A DNA stretch of 64,000 bases, from positions 34,457,909 to 34,521,908 of the forward strand of contig ML662442.1 in assembly GCA_007570785.1 (NCBI GenBank). Direction: 5' to 3'. This document shows positions 22,871 through 34,049 of the stretch, in pieces. The notes under the pieces were generated by a model. It was not told the origin of the DNA. It saw only the letters and a list, made by a program, of their open reading frames with translations, and searched no databases. Origin of the DNA: Antilocapra americana (taxonomy: Eukaryota; Chordata; Mammalia; Artiodactyla; Antilocapridae). Made by a program: the position numbers and the translations under genes. Position 1 is the first letter of the stretch, and each line of letters begins with the position of its first letter.

Positions 22871-23820
22871 CACTTAATGGCATAAGGTTAAAAGCAGAAA
22901 TGACCAAACTAGCTTACTCATGGGAAAGAGAAAACTCACTTAACCACTGCAGAAATGACACTTCCTGATTTTGCAAAGAGGTCACGGAGGGGGCCACCTC
23001 AGCTCCTGCCCTGGGATAATTCCCAGTGTGAGTGATGCTAGTACCAAGATGCAGACTCTGGTAGAAGGGTCTCCAGGGCTATAGGATCCCATGGCAATGG
23101 GCTGATAGAAATGACACAGCCCTCTCCTGCTAAAGCTCTTTGCCAGGCTGTGAAGAGTGAGGAGGCTCTATCAACTATGATTAGTTCTTGGTATTAATAG
23201 CTGGGAAACGTGTTGCTCATCTATAAATGCCACTTGTCCACTCTGCGTATTCGTCAACCATTGCCACCCTCTTCTTACCATCTCACAGAAAGAATGAGAA
23301 TCTGTGATGTAAGAAATGGTCACTGCAATTAGATTATTTCTAAAAACAAATAACACAGAATGTCATATGCAGAAAGAATTGATATAGGTACCTAAAATGT
23401 TTGTAATTTCTCACAGTTGGGAGAATCAGTTTTCTGACTTTAATATTAAATAATAGAAAGTAAATTATAGCTTTTCATGACGATTTATTTTTCTACTCTG
23501 TAATGTATTTAACACTGAGAATATATTTGACTCTAAGTGAAATTCTAGTGTTTTGTCCAAATTAGTTTGGACTAAACTAGAAATAAATTCTTAGAATTTA
23601 TCTATAAAACAGCACCTATTAATAATATTCCATTTGTCTCTATAAAGGATAAAATAAAGAATGATAAAAGCTACATTTAAATGGCAACAACTGAAAAAAC
23701 TCCCAGTTCCTTACTATTCTGTAATTCAGTCAATATGATTACATTCTTTTTGAGATTAGCTCTTTGCAAAATTTCTCATAGAAAATATTACTTGAGATAT
23801 GAATATAGTAAGGTAACTAC
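22244..23820. other. AT-rich non-coding sequence with a CA microsatellite
   Basis: No gene seen. It holds the CA repeat at 22823-22867 and several small open frames without family resemblance. Confidence 0.4.
22823..22867. repeat. (AC)n microsatellite
   Basis: Uninterrupted AC dinucleotides for 45 bases (22.5 units). Likely length-polymorphic. Confidence 0.98.
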
Positions 23821-24948
23821 AAGAAAGAGAGTTCCAGAAAAACATCTACTTCCGTTTTATTGACTATGCCAAAGCCTTTGACTGTGGATCACAACAAACT
23901 GTGGAAAATTTTTTAAGAGATGCAAATACCAGACCGCCTTACCTGCCTCCTGAGAAATCTGTATGCAGATTAGAAGTAACAGTTAGAACTGGACATGGAA
24001 CAACAGACTGCTTCCAATTGGGAAAGGAGAACGTCGAGGCTGTATATTGTCACCCTGCTTATTTAACTTATTTGCAGAGCACATCATGTGAAATGCCAGG
24101 CTGGAAAAAGCATGAGTTGCAATCAAGACTGCCAGGAAAAATATCAATAATCTTAGATATGCAGATGACACCACTCATGGCAGAAGTGAAGAACTAAAGA
24201 GCCTCTTGATGAAAGTGAAAGAGGAGAGTGAAAAGGTTGGCTTAAAACTCAACATTCAGAAAACTATGAATGTAGTATCTGGTCCCATCACTTCATGGCA
24301 AATAGATGGGGAAACAATGGAAACAGTGAGAGACTTAATTTTGCGGGTGTGTGTGTGTGGGGTGCTCCAAAATCACTGCAGATGGTGACTGCAATCATGA
24401 AATTAAAAGACACTTGCTCCTTGGAAGAAAAGCTATGAACAACCTCGACAGCATATTAAAAGGCAGAGACATTACTTTGCCAGAAAGGTCCATCTAGTCA
24501 AAGCTATGATTTTTCCAGTAGTCATATATGGACGTGAGTATTGGACTATAAAGAAAGCTGAGTGCTGAAGAATTGATGCTTTTGAACTGTAGTGCTGGAG
24601 AAGACTCTTGAGAGTCCCTTGGACTTGCAGGGAGATCGAACCAGTCCATCCTAAAGGAAATCAGTCCTGAATATTCATTGGAAGGACTGATACTGAAGCT
24701 GAAACTCCTATACTTTGGCCACCTGATGCAAAGAACTGACTCATTTGAAAAGACCCTGATACTGGGAAAGATTGAAGGCAGGAAGAGAAGTGGACAACAG
24801 AGGATGAGATGGTTCGATGGTGTCACTGACTCTATGGACATGAGTTGGAGTAAGCTCCAGGAGTTGGTGATGGACAGAGAAGCCTGGCATGCTGCAGTCC
24901 ATGGTTTTGCAGGGAGTCGGACACAACTGAGAGACTGAACTGAACTGG
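23821..24948 (+). mobile_element. BovB LINE, 5'-truncated
   Basis: Sense BovB starting within RT at the 'agagagttccagaaaaacat' block and ending 'gagagactgaactgaactgg'. The catalytic region is frameshifted and partly deleted (the YADD region reads across frames near 24150-24185). A TG-rich expansion 'gtgtgtgtgtgtgg' lies at about 24345-24360. Minus-strand frame 24494-24973 (159 codons) is only the complement of the BovB 3' end. Confidence 0.92.
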
Positions 24949-25276
24949 TATATTTTTTCAACATTTGGTCCATAATTCTAGAAGTAAAAGAACTGAAATC
25001 CAGCTTTGTGAATGAGTTTGACTAAAATTTGTAGCAAAGATTCAAGCAAGAATTTTCTACTACTTTTCATGAAAAAGTGATATATTTCAAAACACAACTC
25101 ATAGCATTACCTTAGCAAAGCAGGGTGATATTTAGTGCTATCTTCCCCACATCTAATTTCCAGAAGAATGAATAGTGAAGAGACCACATAGGGAAGCTAA
25201 AACACATTTTTTTTTTTTCAGAATAACATCCCTGGTATCTGGGCTTTTAAGCTATAAGATTTTTTAATGTCCCTTT
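24949..25276. other. Non-coding sequence
   Basis: Unique-looking. A T run lies at 25208-25219. Nothing else seen. Confidence 0.4.
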
Positions 25277-25405
25277 AAGGAAATGGCAACCCACTCCAGT
25301 ACTCTTGCCTTGAAAATGCCAGGGACAGAGGAACCTGGTAGGCTGCAGTTCATGGAGTCGCAAAGAGTCGGACACGACTGAGGGGTTTCACTTTCACTTT
25401 CACTT
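25277..25405 (+). mobile_element. Bov-A monomer
   Basis: Single BovB-tail monomer, from 'aaggaaatggcaacccactc' to 'gacacgactgagg' followed by CTTTCA repeats, the BOV-A2 linker pattern. The tRNA-like head is absent. Confidence 0.88.
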
Positions 25406-25613
25406 GGGGTCCTCAATAACCTGTCTGTGACGTGGCCATCTGAGCATTTCATACCTAAGGACTGACCTTGCAGCCAATTGCTCAAAACATCTGTGTTACA
25501 GAATCACTCCTTAGCTTTACTTGAAAAGTGAATTATTTTGGATACTTGTCATCCAATTAAGTCAGGTTTAATTAGGACAGCGGCTCTGTCCAAATTGGGG
25601 TGACTAGGATCTC

Positions 25614-25635
25614 TAGCACTGCCCTCTGGTGGCAA
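25614..25635 (-). promoter_or_regulatory. Predicted CTCF-binding motif
   Basis: The minus strand reads CCACCAGAGGGCAGT at 25632-25618, which fits every position of the core CTCF consensus CCACYAGRKGGCRSY. It lies in unique sequence between a Bov-A monomer and a MER5-like relic, not inside a SINE. A motif match alone does not show occupancy. Confidence 0.6.
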
Positions 25636-25777
25636 GCTAGGCTCACCCAGTCTCACAGGCGTGATTGGTGGCTCCTTTGTCAAGTCAGCTGAGTGAAGCT
25701 TTTAGAATGTCTTCAAATTGGTGACCTCATTCAACAGCTCTTCCTCTTGGGCATTTGATTTCAAAACATCATCTGCA

Positions 25778-25943
25778 GACTGGAAACATCAACATGCTGA
25801 ATTTGTTAAAATTGTAACGTTTTGGTGGGGCCACCCCATACTGTCTGATTTGGAAATTCTAGAGGTAGAGAGCAGTGCTCTGAATTTTGTTTTAACAAGC
25901 AGTTCAGGTGATTCTGATGCCCACTAAAGTCTAAGAACCACTG
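25778..25943 (+). mobile_element. MER5-like hAT relic
   Basis: Ends 'caggtgattctgatgcccac...ctaagaaccactg' and contains 'ttttaacaagcagttcaggt', the MER5A-type 3' half. The left terminus is decayed. Non-autonomous DNA transposon, immobile. Confidence 0.7.
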
Positions 25944-26064
25944 TTTTCCTGTTTTGTCCAGTGATTTGAACTCTTCAGAATCACCCATACCAAAATGTTT
26001 TGCCAGATCCCCAACTTCTTTCCCTTAGTCTCTTAGCCTTCACAAAGACCAGAATCGTATGTTT

Positions 26065-26185
26065 CAGTTCAGTTCAGTCACTCAGTCTTGTCTAACTCTT
26101 TGCGACTCCATGGGCTGCAGCGTACCAGGCCTCCTTGTCCATCACCAACTCCTGGAGTTTACTCAAACTCATGTCCATTGAGTCA
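26065..26185 (-). mobile_element. BovB 3'-terminal fragment
   Basis: About 120 bp of antisense BovB 3' end, from 'cagttcagttcagtcactca' to 'actcatgtccattgagtcag'. Very strongly 5'-truncated. Confidence 0.88.
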
Positions 26186-26337
26186 GTTTGCTTAACAGTA
26201 AATTTAAGCAATTGTAACAGTTTTGTTTCGAGCATTTGTTTTTACGGATCTCTGCTTGTGTGTATATTTCTATAGTATAAATTTCTAGATGGTAAATTAC
26301 TGAGTCAAAGAGTATACATATAAGTATTAATATATTT

Positions 26338-26516
26338 ACTCTTTGCGACTCCATGGACTGTAACCTGCCTGGCTTCTCTGTCCATGGGGTTTTCCAGGCA
26401 AGAATACTGGAATGGGTTTCCATTCTCTTCTCAAGGGGATCTTTCTGAGCCAGGGATTGAACCCAGGTCTCCTGCATTGCAGGTTGATTCTTACCAATGA
26501 GTCACCAGAGAAGCCC
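26338..26516 (-). mobile_element. Bov-tA SINE
   Basis: Antisense copy ending in the head complement 'gagtcaccagagaagccc'. The 12-mer 'attaatatattt' occurs just left (26326-26337) and again at about 26536; the extra 19 bases on the right make the target duplication uncertain. Confidence 0.92.
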
Positions 26517-26847
26517 AAAAAATACCAAATGAAAAATTAATATATTTCCTTACTTCCTATATTCTTGATGCTCTGGCATCTGGGACCTTTCTGAACCTGG
26601 AGAGACTATTCCTCCAAGGGTCGTCTAATTTCAAGAGAGAATAACAATTTGCCTGCAAACTCACCTTTAATATATAAATCAATCAATCTAAAGCCTATAC
26701 TCTGAACTCTGTTTTGTTCTTATACTCCAGCAGGAAACATTCCTCTGACCTGCTTATCCTGTAGCACATAACCTATAGAAAAATTTCAAACTATCCAGTC
26801 CTAAGTCTGCTCAGCTATCATACTCTGCCTTGCCTGTTTCTGCCATG
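26517..26847. other. Non-coding sequence
   Basis: No repeat or gene recognised. Confidence 0.35.
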
Positions 26848-27068
26848 AACTCTGATACCAGAATACTTGGGTTTAAATTCCAGCATCTCTGCTTCCTGGG
26901 TGTGTGGATTTTTTCCTTGGTAAGTTATTTGATCGCTCCATTGACTCGATTTTCTCATCAAAATATGGTTGATAAGAACAGAATCTACCTCATAGATTCT
27001 TAAATATTAATAAGCATAGAATACTATTAACAATACATAGCATGTAGTAACTACTTGCTATCATTTTT
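26848..27068 (+). mobile_element. MIR SINE
   Basis: Near full-length sense MIR: 'gaactctgataccagaatac' and 'gggtttaaattccagcatct' head, 'gattttctcatcaaaatatgg' core, 'aatctacctcatagattctt' and a tail with 'aatacatagcatgtagtaac'. Confidence 0.7.
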
Positions 27069-27263
27069 GGTCAACTTATTTAATCAACCTCAAAAAAGTT
27101 GAAATAGTTTAATCTTCATAAAGAACATTTATAAAAGCCTATCTATTATACTCCTAGCAAAATGGAATCACTGAATAATTTGTATTAACATTGTATTGAA
27201 GTTAAACTGTATTGAAATTAAATAATATTTTAAATATTTTCCCACCTAATTGGGAAACCTACT

Positions 27264-27449
27264 CTCAGTAGTGTTCAACTCTCTGTCACCCTATAGACTG
27301 TAGTACATCAGGCTTCCCTGTCCTTTGCCAACTCCTGGAGTTTGCTCAAACTTATATCCATGGAGTCAGTGATGCCATACAACCTTCTCTGATGCCATAC
27401 AACCATCTCATCCTCTGTTGTGCCCTACTCTTCCTGCCTTCAATCTAAC
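27264..27449 (-). mobile_element. BovB 3' fragment
   Basis: Antisense BovB 3' end with a small internal tandem duplication of the 'gatgccatacaacc' block (about 27371-27405). Confidence 0.85.
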
Positions 27450-28594
27450 AGATTTTTAAAATAATCTCTATTAGCCTTTTTTTTGGTTATAAGGATGATT
27501 GAAAATTTTTAGGGTATTTTGAGGCTTTGATTACCTTTTGCTGTGAAATATTTATTTTTTTCTCTTTTTGTTATTTATTGTTTGGCTAATGAATATTAGT
27601 CCAGTATTTAAAATTGAAGATCTTTTTGTGATTATATTGTAACATTTTTATACCAGTATTAACCAAACATTTAAAATTTTATAGGGCCAACTGGTAATGC
27701 TTTTCATTTATGATTCCTGGCTTTATTTCTTTAAAAGTCTCCTGTATTTTCTTCAAGTACTATAAATGAAGTATTCCTTCATTTACAATTCAATCCTTCT
27801 AAGCTGAGTTTTGACCACCTTAAAGATTTTTTTTTCACTATCCAGACAAGCAAATGTCTGTATAGTCATAAAAATTCCCTGAAACTTTCTTTCACTCTCA
27901 CCTCAAATTCTTTTTAGCATTTTCCCATATGTGAAATATAGGATAGAATCTCTTACCTTGGGAATATCTCAAAAGAAATTTCTTATTTAAGGAGTATATC
28001 CATCTCAACCATTGACATAGAAATTTGGAAATTAAATTTTCTGTGATAACAATGGTCAAATCTCTGTATGTCCTGGACTTCACCCACCTGACCAAATAGA
28101 TAAATTGATTTCTAATGTTATTTTCCAAGAGTCCCAATCATGCTAATCATTTCTGCAAATCCAAAGACAACTTATTCACCACTGGGGCTTCCTACTTGGC
28201 TCTGCCTCATCCTTCCATTTTTTCTTTCACTGATGCTAACACTGTTACACTGAAAAGTGATTTCTACTCAGTGGGGATTTTTTCTGATCACTATCCAAAT
28301 CCTCTTCTCTAACTCATATTTGTACTGATTTATTCATTATTTTAAATATTACATTACTGATTAATTATAAAGGGCTTATCAATGGCAGACACTTGGGATA
28401 CCTCAAAGAGGCAAATCCCAATGGCAGAGATTCCTGTTCTCATGAAGATTTTGTCTGAGAATGGTGTCTGGAACACAGCATGTACATGGATGTGCATAAA
28501 TAATGAAATGTGCTTGTAGGTAATTGGTTGGAAATGTTAATTTATTTGGATGTAGCTATGTTCTCTCTCTGTGTGTATCCTTTTTGATTAAATT
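27450..28594. other. AT-rich non-coding sequence
   Basis: Mostly T-rich. It may hold very old L1 scraps but none I can place. No coding evidence. Confidence 0.35.
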
Positions 28595-29054
28595 AATAGG
28601 CTTAATTTTCTGGAACAGTTTTCGGTTGCAGATAAATTGAGCTGATAGTACAGAGTTCACATATACCTCTTCTCCCACCTCCCTCATTAATTTTTCCTAT
28701 TATTAATATCTTGGATTAGTTGGTATATTTTATTGTAACTGATTAACCCATATTGATATATTACTATTAAAGTCCATGGTTTGTATCAGAGTTTACTCTT
28801 TGTGTTGTGTAATTCTATGTATCTTGACAAATATATATTGTGATGATATCTATGATTGCAGTATCATACAGAATAATTTTACTACTCTGAAAATCCCTTT
28901 TGTAAACCTATTCTTTTTTTCTCTTCCTCCCTACCCTCAAACCCTTAACTCCTGGGAACTACTGATCTTTTTACTCAATGGTTTTGCCTTTTCCAGAATA
29001 TTATAGATAGGACTCAGACAGTATATAAGCTTTTCAGGTTGATTTCTTTCATTT
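28595..29054 (-). mobile_element. Ancient L1M relic, antisense 3' part
   Basis: Blocks in order: 'gataaattgagctgatagta' then 'aaagtccatggtttgtatca', 'cttgacaaatatatattgtg' and 'ttttgccttttccagaatat'. This is the antisense 3' region of an old L1. The element resumes at about 31834 after a stack of younger insertions. Confidence 0.75.
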
Positions 29055-29071
29055 ATCAGTATGCATTTATG

Positions 29072-29286
29072 TGTGTATGTGCTTAGTTGCTCAGTAATGA
29101 CCAACTGTTTGTGACCCCATGGACTGTAGCCTGCCAGGCTTCTCTGACCATGGGAATTCTCCAGGAAAGAATACTAGAGTGGGTTGCCATGTTCTCCTTT
29201 AGGGGATCTTCCCAACCCAAGGATCAAACCCAGGTCTCCCGCATTGTACCATATTCTTTACCATCTGAATCACCAGGGAAACCCAA
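29072..29286 (-). mobile_element. Bov-tA SINE
   Basis: Full antisense copy, from 'gtgcttagttgctcagtaat' to 'aatcaccagggaaaccca'. First member of the insertion stack in the L1M. Confidence 0.92.
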
Positions 29287-29325
29287 AGCAGCAGTACTGA
29301 GTCATCCCCAGTTTTGTGAAGAGAA

Positions 29326-29455
29326 AGCTGCTCAGTTGTGTCCAACTCTTTGGGACCCCATGGACTATACAGTCCAGGCCAGAATACTGGAGTGGGTAGC
29401 CTTTCCTTGCTCCAGGGATCTTCTCAACCCATGGATCAAACCCAGGTCTCCCTCA
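29326..29455 (-). mobile_element. Bov-tA SINE, shortened
   Basis: Antisense tail and body ('ctgctcagttgtgtccaact' to 'aaacccaggtctccctcatt'), internally shortened. It directly abuts the BovB 3' end at 29456. Confidence 0.88.
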
Positions 29456-30417
29456 TTCAGTTCAATTCAGTCACTCAGTTGTGTCAGACTCTTTGCAACC
29501 GCATGAACTGCAGCATGCCAGGCCTTGCTCTCCATCACCAACTCCCAGAGTTTACTCAAACTCATGTCCATCGAATCAGCGATGCCATCCAACCATCTCA
29601 TCCTCTGCCATCCCCTTCTCCTCCTGCTCTCAATCTTTCCCAGCATCAGGGTCTTTTCAAATGAGTCAGCTCTTCTCATCAGGTGGCCAAAGTATTGGAG
29701 TTTCAGCTTCAACATCAGTCCTTCCAGTGAACACCGAAAGACTGATCTCCTTTAGGATGGACTAGTTGGATCTCTTTGCAGTCCAAGGGACTCTCAAGAG
29801 GCTTCTCCAACACCACTGTTCAAAAGCATCAATTCTTTGGCACTCAGCTTTCTTTATAGTCCAACTCTCACATCCATACATGACTACTGGAAAAACTATA
29901 ACCTTGACTAGACAGACCTTTGTTGGCAAAGTAATGTCTCTGCTTTTAATATGCTGTCTAGGTTGGTCATAACTTTCCTTCCAAGGAGTGAGCGTCTTTT
30001 AATTTCATGGCTGCAATCACCATCTGCAGTGATTTTGGAGCCCAGAAAAATAAAAGTCTGACACTGTTTCCCCATCTATTTGCCATGAAGTGATGGTATC
30101 AGATGCCATGATCTTAGTTTTCTGAATGTTGAGCTTTAAGCCAACTTTTTCACTCTCTTCTTTCACTTTATCAAGAGACTCTTTAGTTCTTTTTCACTTT
30201 CTGCCATAAGGTGGTATCATCTGCATATCTCAGGTTACTGATATTTCTCCCGGCAATCTTGATTCCAGCTGTGCTTCCTCCAGCCCAGCATTTCTCATGA
30301 TGTACTCTGCATATAAGTTAAATAAGCAGGGTGACAATATACAGCCTTGACATACTCCTTTTCCTATTTGGAACCAGTCTGTTGTCCATGTCCAGTTCTA
30401 ACTGTCCATGTCCAGTT

Positions 30418-30837
30418 CTAACCTACATACAGGTTTCTCAAGAGGCAGGTTAGGTGGTCTAGTATTCCAATCTCTTTCAGAATTTTCCACAGTTTATTGT
30501 GATCCACACAATCAAAGGCTTTGGCATAGTCAATAAAGCAGAAGTAGATGTTTTTCTGGAATTCTCTTGATTTTTTGATGATCCAGCGGATGTTGGCAAT
30601 TTGATCTCTGGTTCCTCTGCCTTTTCTAAAACCAGCTTGAACATCTGGAAGTTCATGGTTCACATATTGCTGAAGTCTGGCTTGGAGAATTTTGAGCATT
30701 ACTTTATTAGCGTGTGAGAGGAGTGCAATTGTGCAGTAGTTTGAGCATTCTTTGGTATTATCTTTCTTTGGGATTGGAATGAAAACTGACTTTTCCAGTC
30801 CTGTTGCCAGTGCTGAGCTTTCCAAATGTGCTGACAT
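30418..30837 (-). pseudogene. BovB reverse transcriptase palm fragment
   Basis: 139 open codons. Visible parts are the IPIPKKDNTKECSNYCTIAL region, QARLQQYVNHELPDVQAGFR, and motif A in YFCFIDYAKAFDCVD, with the first catalytic Asp kept. The YADD region (about 30200-30260) is in another frame. It resembles an RT fragment frozen by frameshifts. Confidence 0.9.
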
Positions 30838-31336
30838 ATTGAGTGCAACTCTTTCACAGCATCATCTTTTAGGATTTAAAATAGCTGAACTGGAATTCCA
30901 TCACCTCTGCTAGCTTTGTTTGTAGTAATGCTTTCTAAGGCCCACTTGACTTCACATTTCAAGATGTCCTGCTCTAGGTGAATGATCACAGCGTCATGAT
31001 TTTTTGGGTCATGAAGATCTTTTTTGCATAATTCTTCTGTGTATTCTTGCCACCTCTTCTTAATATCTTCTGCTTCTGTTAGGTCCATTACCATTTCTGT
31101 CCTTTATCGAGCCCATCTTGGCATGAACTGTTACCTTGGTATCGCTAATTTTCCTGAAGAGATCTCTAGTCTTTCCCATTCTGTTGTTCTCCTCTATTTC
31201 TTTGCACTGATCACTGAGGAAGCCTTTCTTATTGCTCCTTGCTATTCTTTGGAACTCTGAATTCAAATAGGAATATCTTTCCTTTTCTCCTTTGCTTTTC
31301 ACTTCTCTTCTTTTCACAGCTATTTATAAGGCCTCC

Positions 31337-31685
31337 TCAGACAGCCGTTTTGCTATTTTGCATTTCTCTTTTGGGGATGATCTTGATCGCCATCTCCTGT
31401 ACAGTGTCGCAAATCTCTGTCCATAGTTCATCAGGCACTCTGTCTATCAGATCTATTCTAGTGGTTTTCCCTACTTTTTTCAATTTAAGTCGGAGTTTGG
31501 CAGTTAAGGAGTTCATTATCTGAGCCACAGTCAGCTCCTGGTCTTGTTTTTGCTGACTGTATAGAGCTTCTCCATCTTTGACTGCAAAGTGTATAATCAT
31601 TCTGATTTTGGCGTTGACCATCTGGTGATGTCCATGTGTAGAGTCTTCTCTTGTGTTTTTGGAAGAGGGTGTTTGCTATGACCAA
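31337..31685 (-). pseudogene. BovB AP-type endonuclease C-terminal fragment
   Basis: Two overlapping minus-strand frames (31485-31685 and 31337-31621). The first carries TWTSPDGQRQNQNDYTLCSQ and then GADCGSDNELL. In working AP-type endonucleases this last motif is SDH; here the catalytic His is Asn. A frameshift then moves the reading to the second frame (LRLKLKKVGKTTRIDLIDRV). Inactive. Confidence 0.85.
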
Positions 31686-31833
31686 TGTGTTCTCTTAGCA
31701 GAACTCTATTAGCCTTTGCCCTGCTTCATTCTGTACTCCAAGACCAAATTTGCCTATTACTCCAGGTGTTTCTTGACTTCCTACTTTTGCATTCCAGTCC
31801 CTTATAATGAAAAGGACATCTTTTTTTTGGCGT

Positions 31834-32410
31834 GTATTTAAAGTTCCTTCATGTATTGTGACCTGATAGCTCATTTCTTTTTATTGTTGAGTAATATTCC
31901 ACACTATAGATGTACCACAGTTTGTATCCATCCACTTATGTAGGACATATTGTTTGCTTCCAGTTTTTGATTATTACAAGTAAACATGCTGTAAACATTC
32001 ATATGTTTTTTGTATATATTAGGTTTTATATCATTTGGGAAAACACCTAGTAATGTGATTGATGTACCACATAAAAAGGAAGAAAGATAGCACTAAATCA
32101 TGTCTGACTCTTGTGAGTCCATAAACTGTGCCCTGCCGGGCTCCTTTGTCCAGGCAAGAATACTGAAGTGGGTTGCCATTTTCTTCTCCAGGGTACCACA
32201 TAAGACTGTTTAAATTTGTAAGAAACTACCAAGTTTTCTTCCAAAGAGACTTTATCATTTTTTACTCTAATGAATGAGAGTTCCTATTGCTTTACATCCT
32301 CACCAGCATTTAGTATCGTCATTTTTTAAGATGTCAATCATTCTAATAGTTTTATAATGATATGTCTTTGTGTTAATTTCCCAAATGATATAACATATCT
32401 TTTAAAAATT
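31834..32410 (-). mobile_element. Ancient L1M relic, continuation
   Basis: Resumes the 28595-29054 element: 'tgacctgatagctcatttct', 'gagtaatattccacactata', 'gatgtaccacagtttgtatc' and later 'tcctcaccagcatttagtat', all antisense ORF2 end in order. Confidence 0.75.
32075..32192 (-). mobile_element. Bov-tA fragment with target-site duplication
   Basis: 118-bp antisense piece lacking the tRNA-like head. The 11-mer 'gtaccacataa' flanks it exactly at 32064-32074 and 32193-32203, so it inserted already truncated. Confidence 0.93.
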
Positions 32411-32429
32411 TTGATGTATTTTTAAAATA

Positions 32430-32538
32430 TTTATTTATTATTATTTTTTTTCCTTACATTATTGTGTTGGTTTTGCCATACAGTGACATGAATCTGCCAT
32501 CCGTATACATTTGTTCCCCTTCCAGAACCCCCCTCCCA
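32430..32538 (-). mobile_element. Ruminant L1 3' end
   Basis: About 110 bp: T-rich tail complement, then 'attgtgttggttttgccata' and 'ccagaacccccctccca'. Extreme 5' truncation. Confidence 0.85.
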
Positions 32539-32810
32539 CATTTAGAAAGGCTATTGTATTAAGCTCACGTGAATAATTAACATCACATTTTCAGTTAAGA
32601 AAGGGACAAATATTTTGTCAATTCCTCTTTTCTTCACTCAAATATTTTCAGTCCAATCACCTATAAAATGACATATATAATTTAATATATTAATTAAAAG
32701 GCCCATAATTGTCTAACTGTAATTTTGTTTAGCCCAAGTTACTATCTCTCCCTTTTGGTTTTTGCTGAGAGGCATACATTCCTCTTTCAAATTTTGAAAC
32801 TATGGGCTGA

Positions 32811-33030
32811 AAGTAAAGTGAAATGTTAGTTTCTCAGTTGTGTCTGATTCTCTCTGAGCCCATGGACTGTAGCCCGCCAGGCTTCTCTGTCCATGGAATT
32901 CTCCAAGACAAGAATACTGGAGTGGGTAGCCATTCCCTTCTCCCAAGGATTTTCCCAACACAGGGATCAAACCCAGGTCTCCTGCATTGTAGATGGATCC
33001 TTTACTGTCTGAACTACCAGGGAAGCCCTG
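32811..33030 (-). mobile_element. Bov-tA SINE
   Basis: Full antisense copy. The octamer 'tatgggct' at 32801-32808 recurs at 33041-33048, a probable target-site duplication with about 10 bases of tail between. Confidence 0.93.
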
Positions 33031-34049
33031 GGTGTGCAAATATGGGCTATATTCTACCAAGACCCTGTCCTTTTGGACAGGTAAATCCTTTTGTTAGAAA
33101 TCTCCTCTTGCCCTCCGTTTCCTTAGCCTGGCAAAGACAAAGTGCCTACCTATTCTTCTATACTTGGCCTCCCTCTTTCTTTGATCCTTCTCTCTCTTCC
33201 TGATCCTACCTTGACTCACATAAATGGGTCAGTGCCCTTCAGAATTTTATGTGGTCTTTCAGGTTAGTACCTACTGATTGTATCGTAAATGTCCTCCTGG
33301 TTGGGAAAAATGATTATGAGAGTGAAATTATTTCTTACTGAGAATTCCTAAAAAGGATTCTTTGCTGACTGAATGAAGTGATGAGAGAAAGAAAGCAAAT
33401 GAGAGAAGTTAGTGTTCCATTCCTTGTTTTAGAAAATGTTTTAGGAAGGCAAAGATTAAATGTGTCAAAGAATAGGGCTGGAGCCAAATAGGCCAAATTA
33501 CTAAGATATGAATATGTACATACAGGGCTGAGAGATGCAGAAAGTAAGGTGCCAAGCAATAAATACCCAGTCCCTAGCAACTAGGTAGAACTATTACAGA
33601 AAGAACAACCTATTTAAAGGTGAATTTAGCATGTGAGTAGTTAATTTAAGATTTAATTTGAGTATTTAGTTCCACTCAAATAGATAGACCCTTTGATTGT
33701 TTTTAAAGAGCTAATCTGAAGTGGAGTAATTGGTAAGAATTCCCACCTTGCTTCTCCATGTGGAACTATGGCAGCAGTTTGAGAGGGAGAAAGATCTCAG
33801 GAGATGGCTGAATATGGGCCTGATAGAGGCTGGATGTGGGCTCCCAGGATTATCAAAGATTTCTGTACCTTAAACATGGTACCAGACCTGACTGTACTCT
33901 GTGGTTTGAGATGTGGAGAATCTTGTGACCTTAAGTTTGTGGGGACCTTAAGTGTTGACTAACAGAGGCTCCCTGACTCTTTGGTTACATGTAAGATCCT
34001 GGGCAATGGAATAACGTTGGGTGTATAGAATATGAGAGGGTAATGATCT
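33031..34049. other. Non-coding sequence, nothing recognised
   Basis: Unique-looking with moderate base composition. The open frame at 33335-33580 (minus) has no family resemblance. Confidence 0.4.

Larger units (their letters stand above)
29456..31831 (-). mobile_element. BovB LINE, longest copy in the window
   Basis: About 2.4 kb of antisense BovB, reaching from the 3' terminus (plus-strand 'cagttcaattcagtcactca') back into the endonuclease domain. Full-length BovB is about 3.2 kb, so only the 5' quarter is missing. A 20-bp tandem duplication of the 'tgtccatgtccagttctaac' block lies at about 30384-30423 and replaces some of the usual sequence. The 5' edge ends in a T-run complement and meets L1M at 31831-31834. 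Confidence 0.94.

Noticed and set aside
24494..24973. 159-codon minus-strand frame as a gene
   Set aside because: It is the reverse complement of the BovB 3' end; the same serine- and leucine-rich antisense peptide recurs in every BovB copy.
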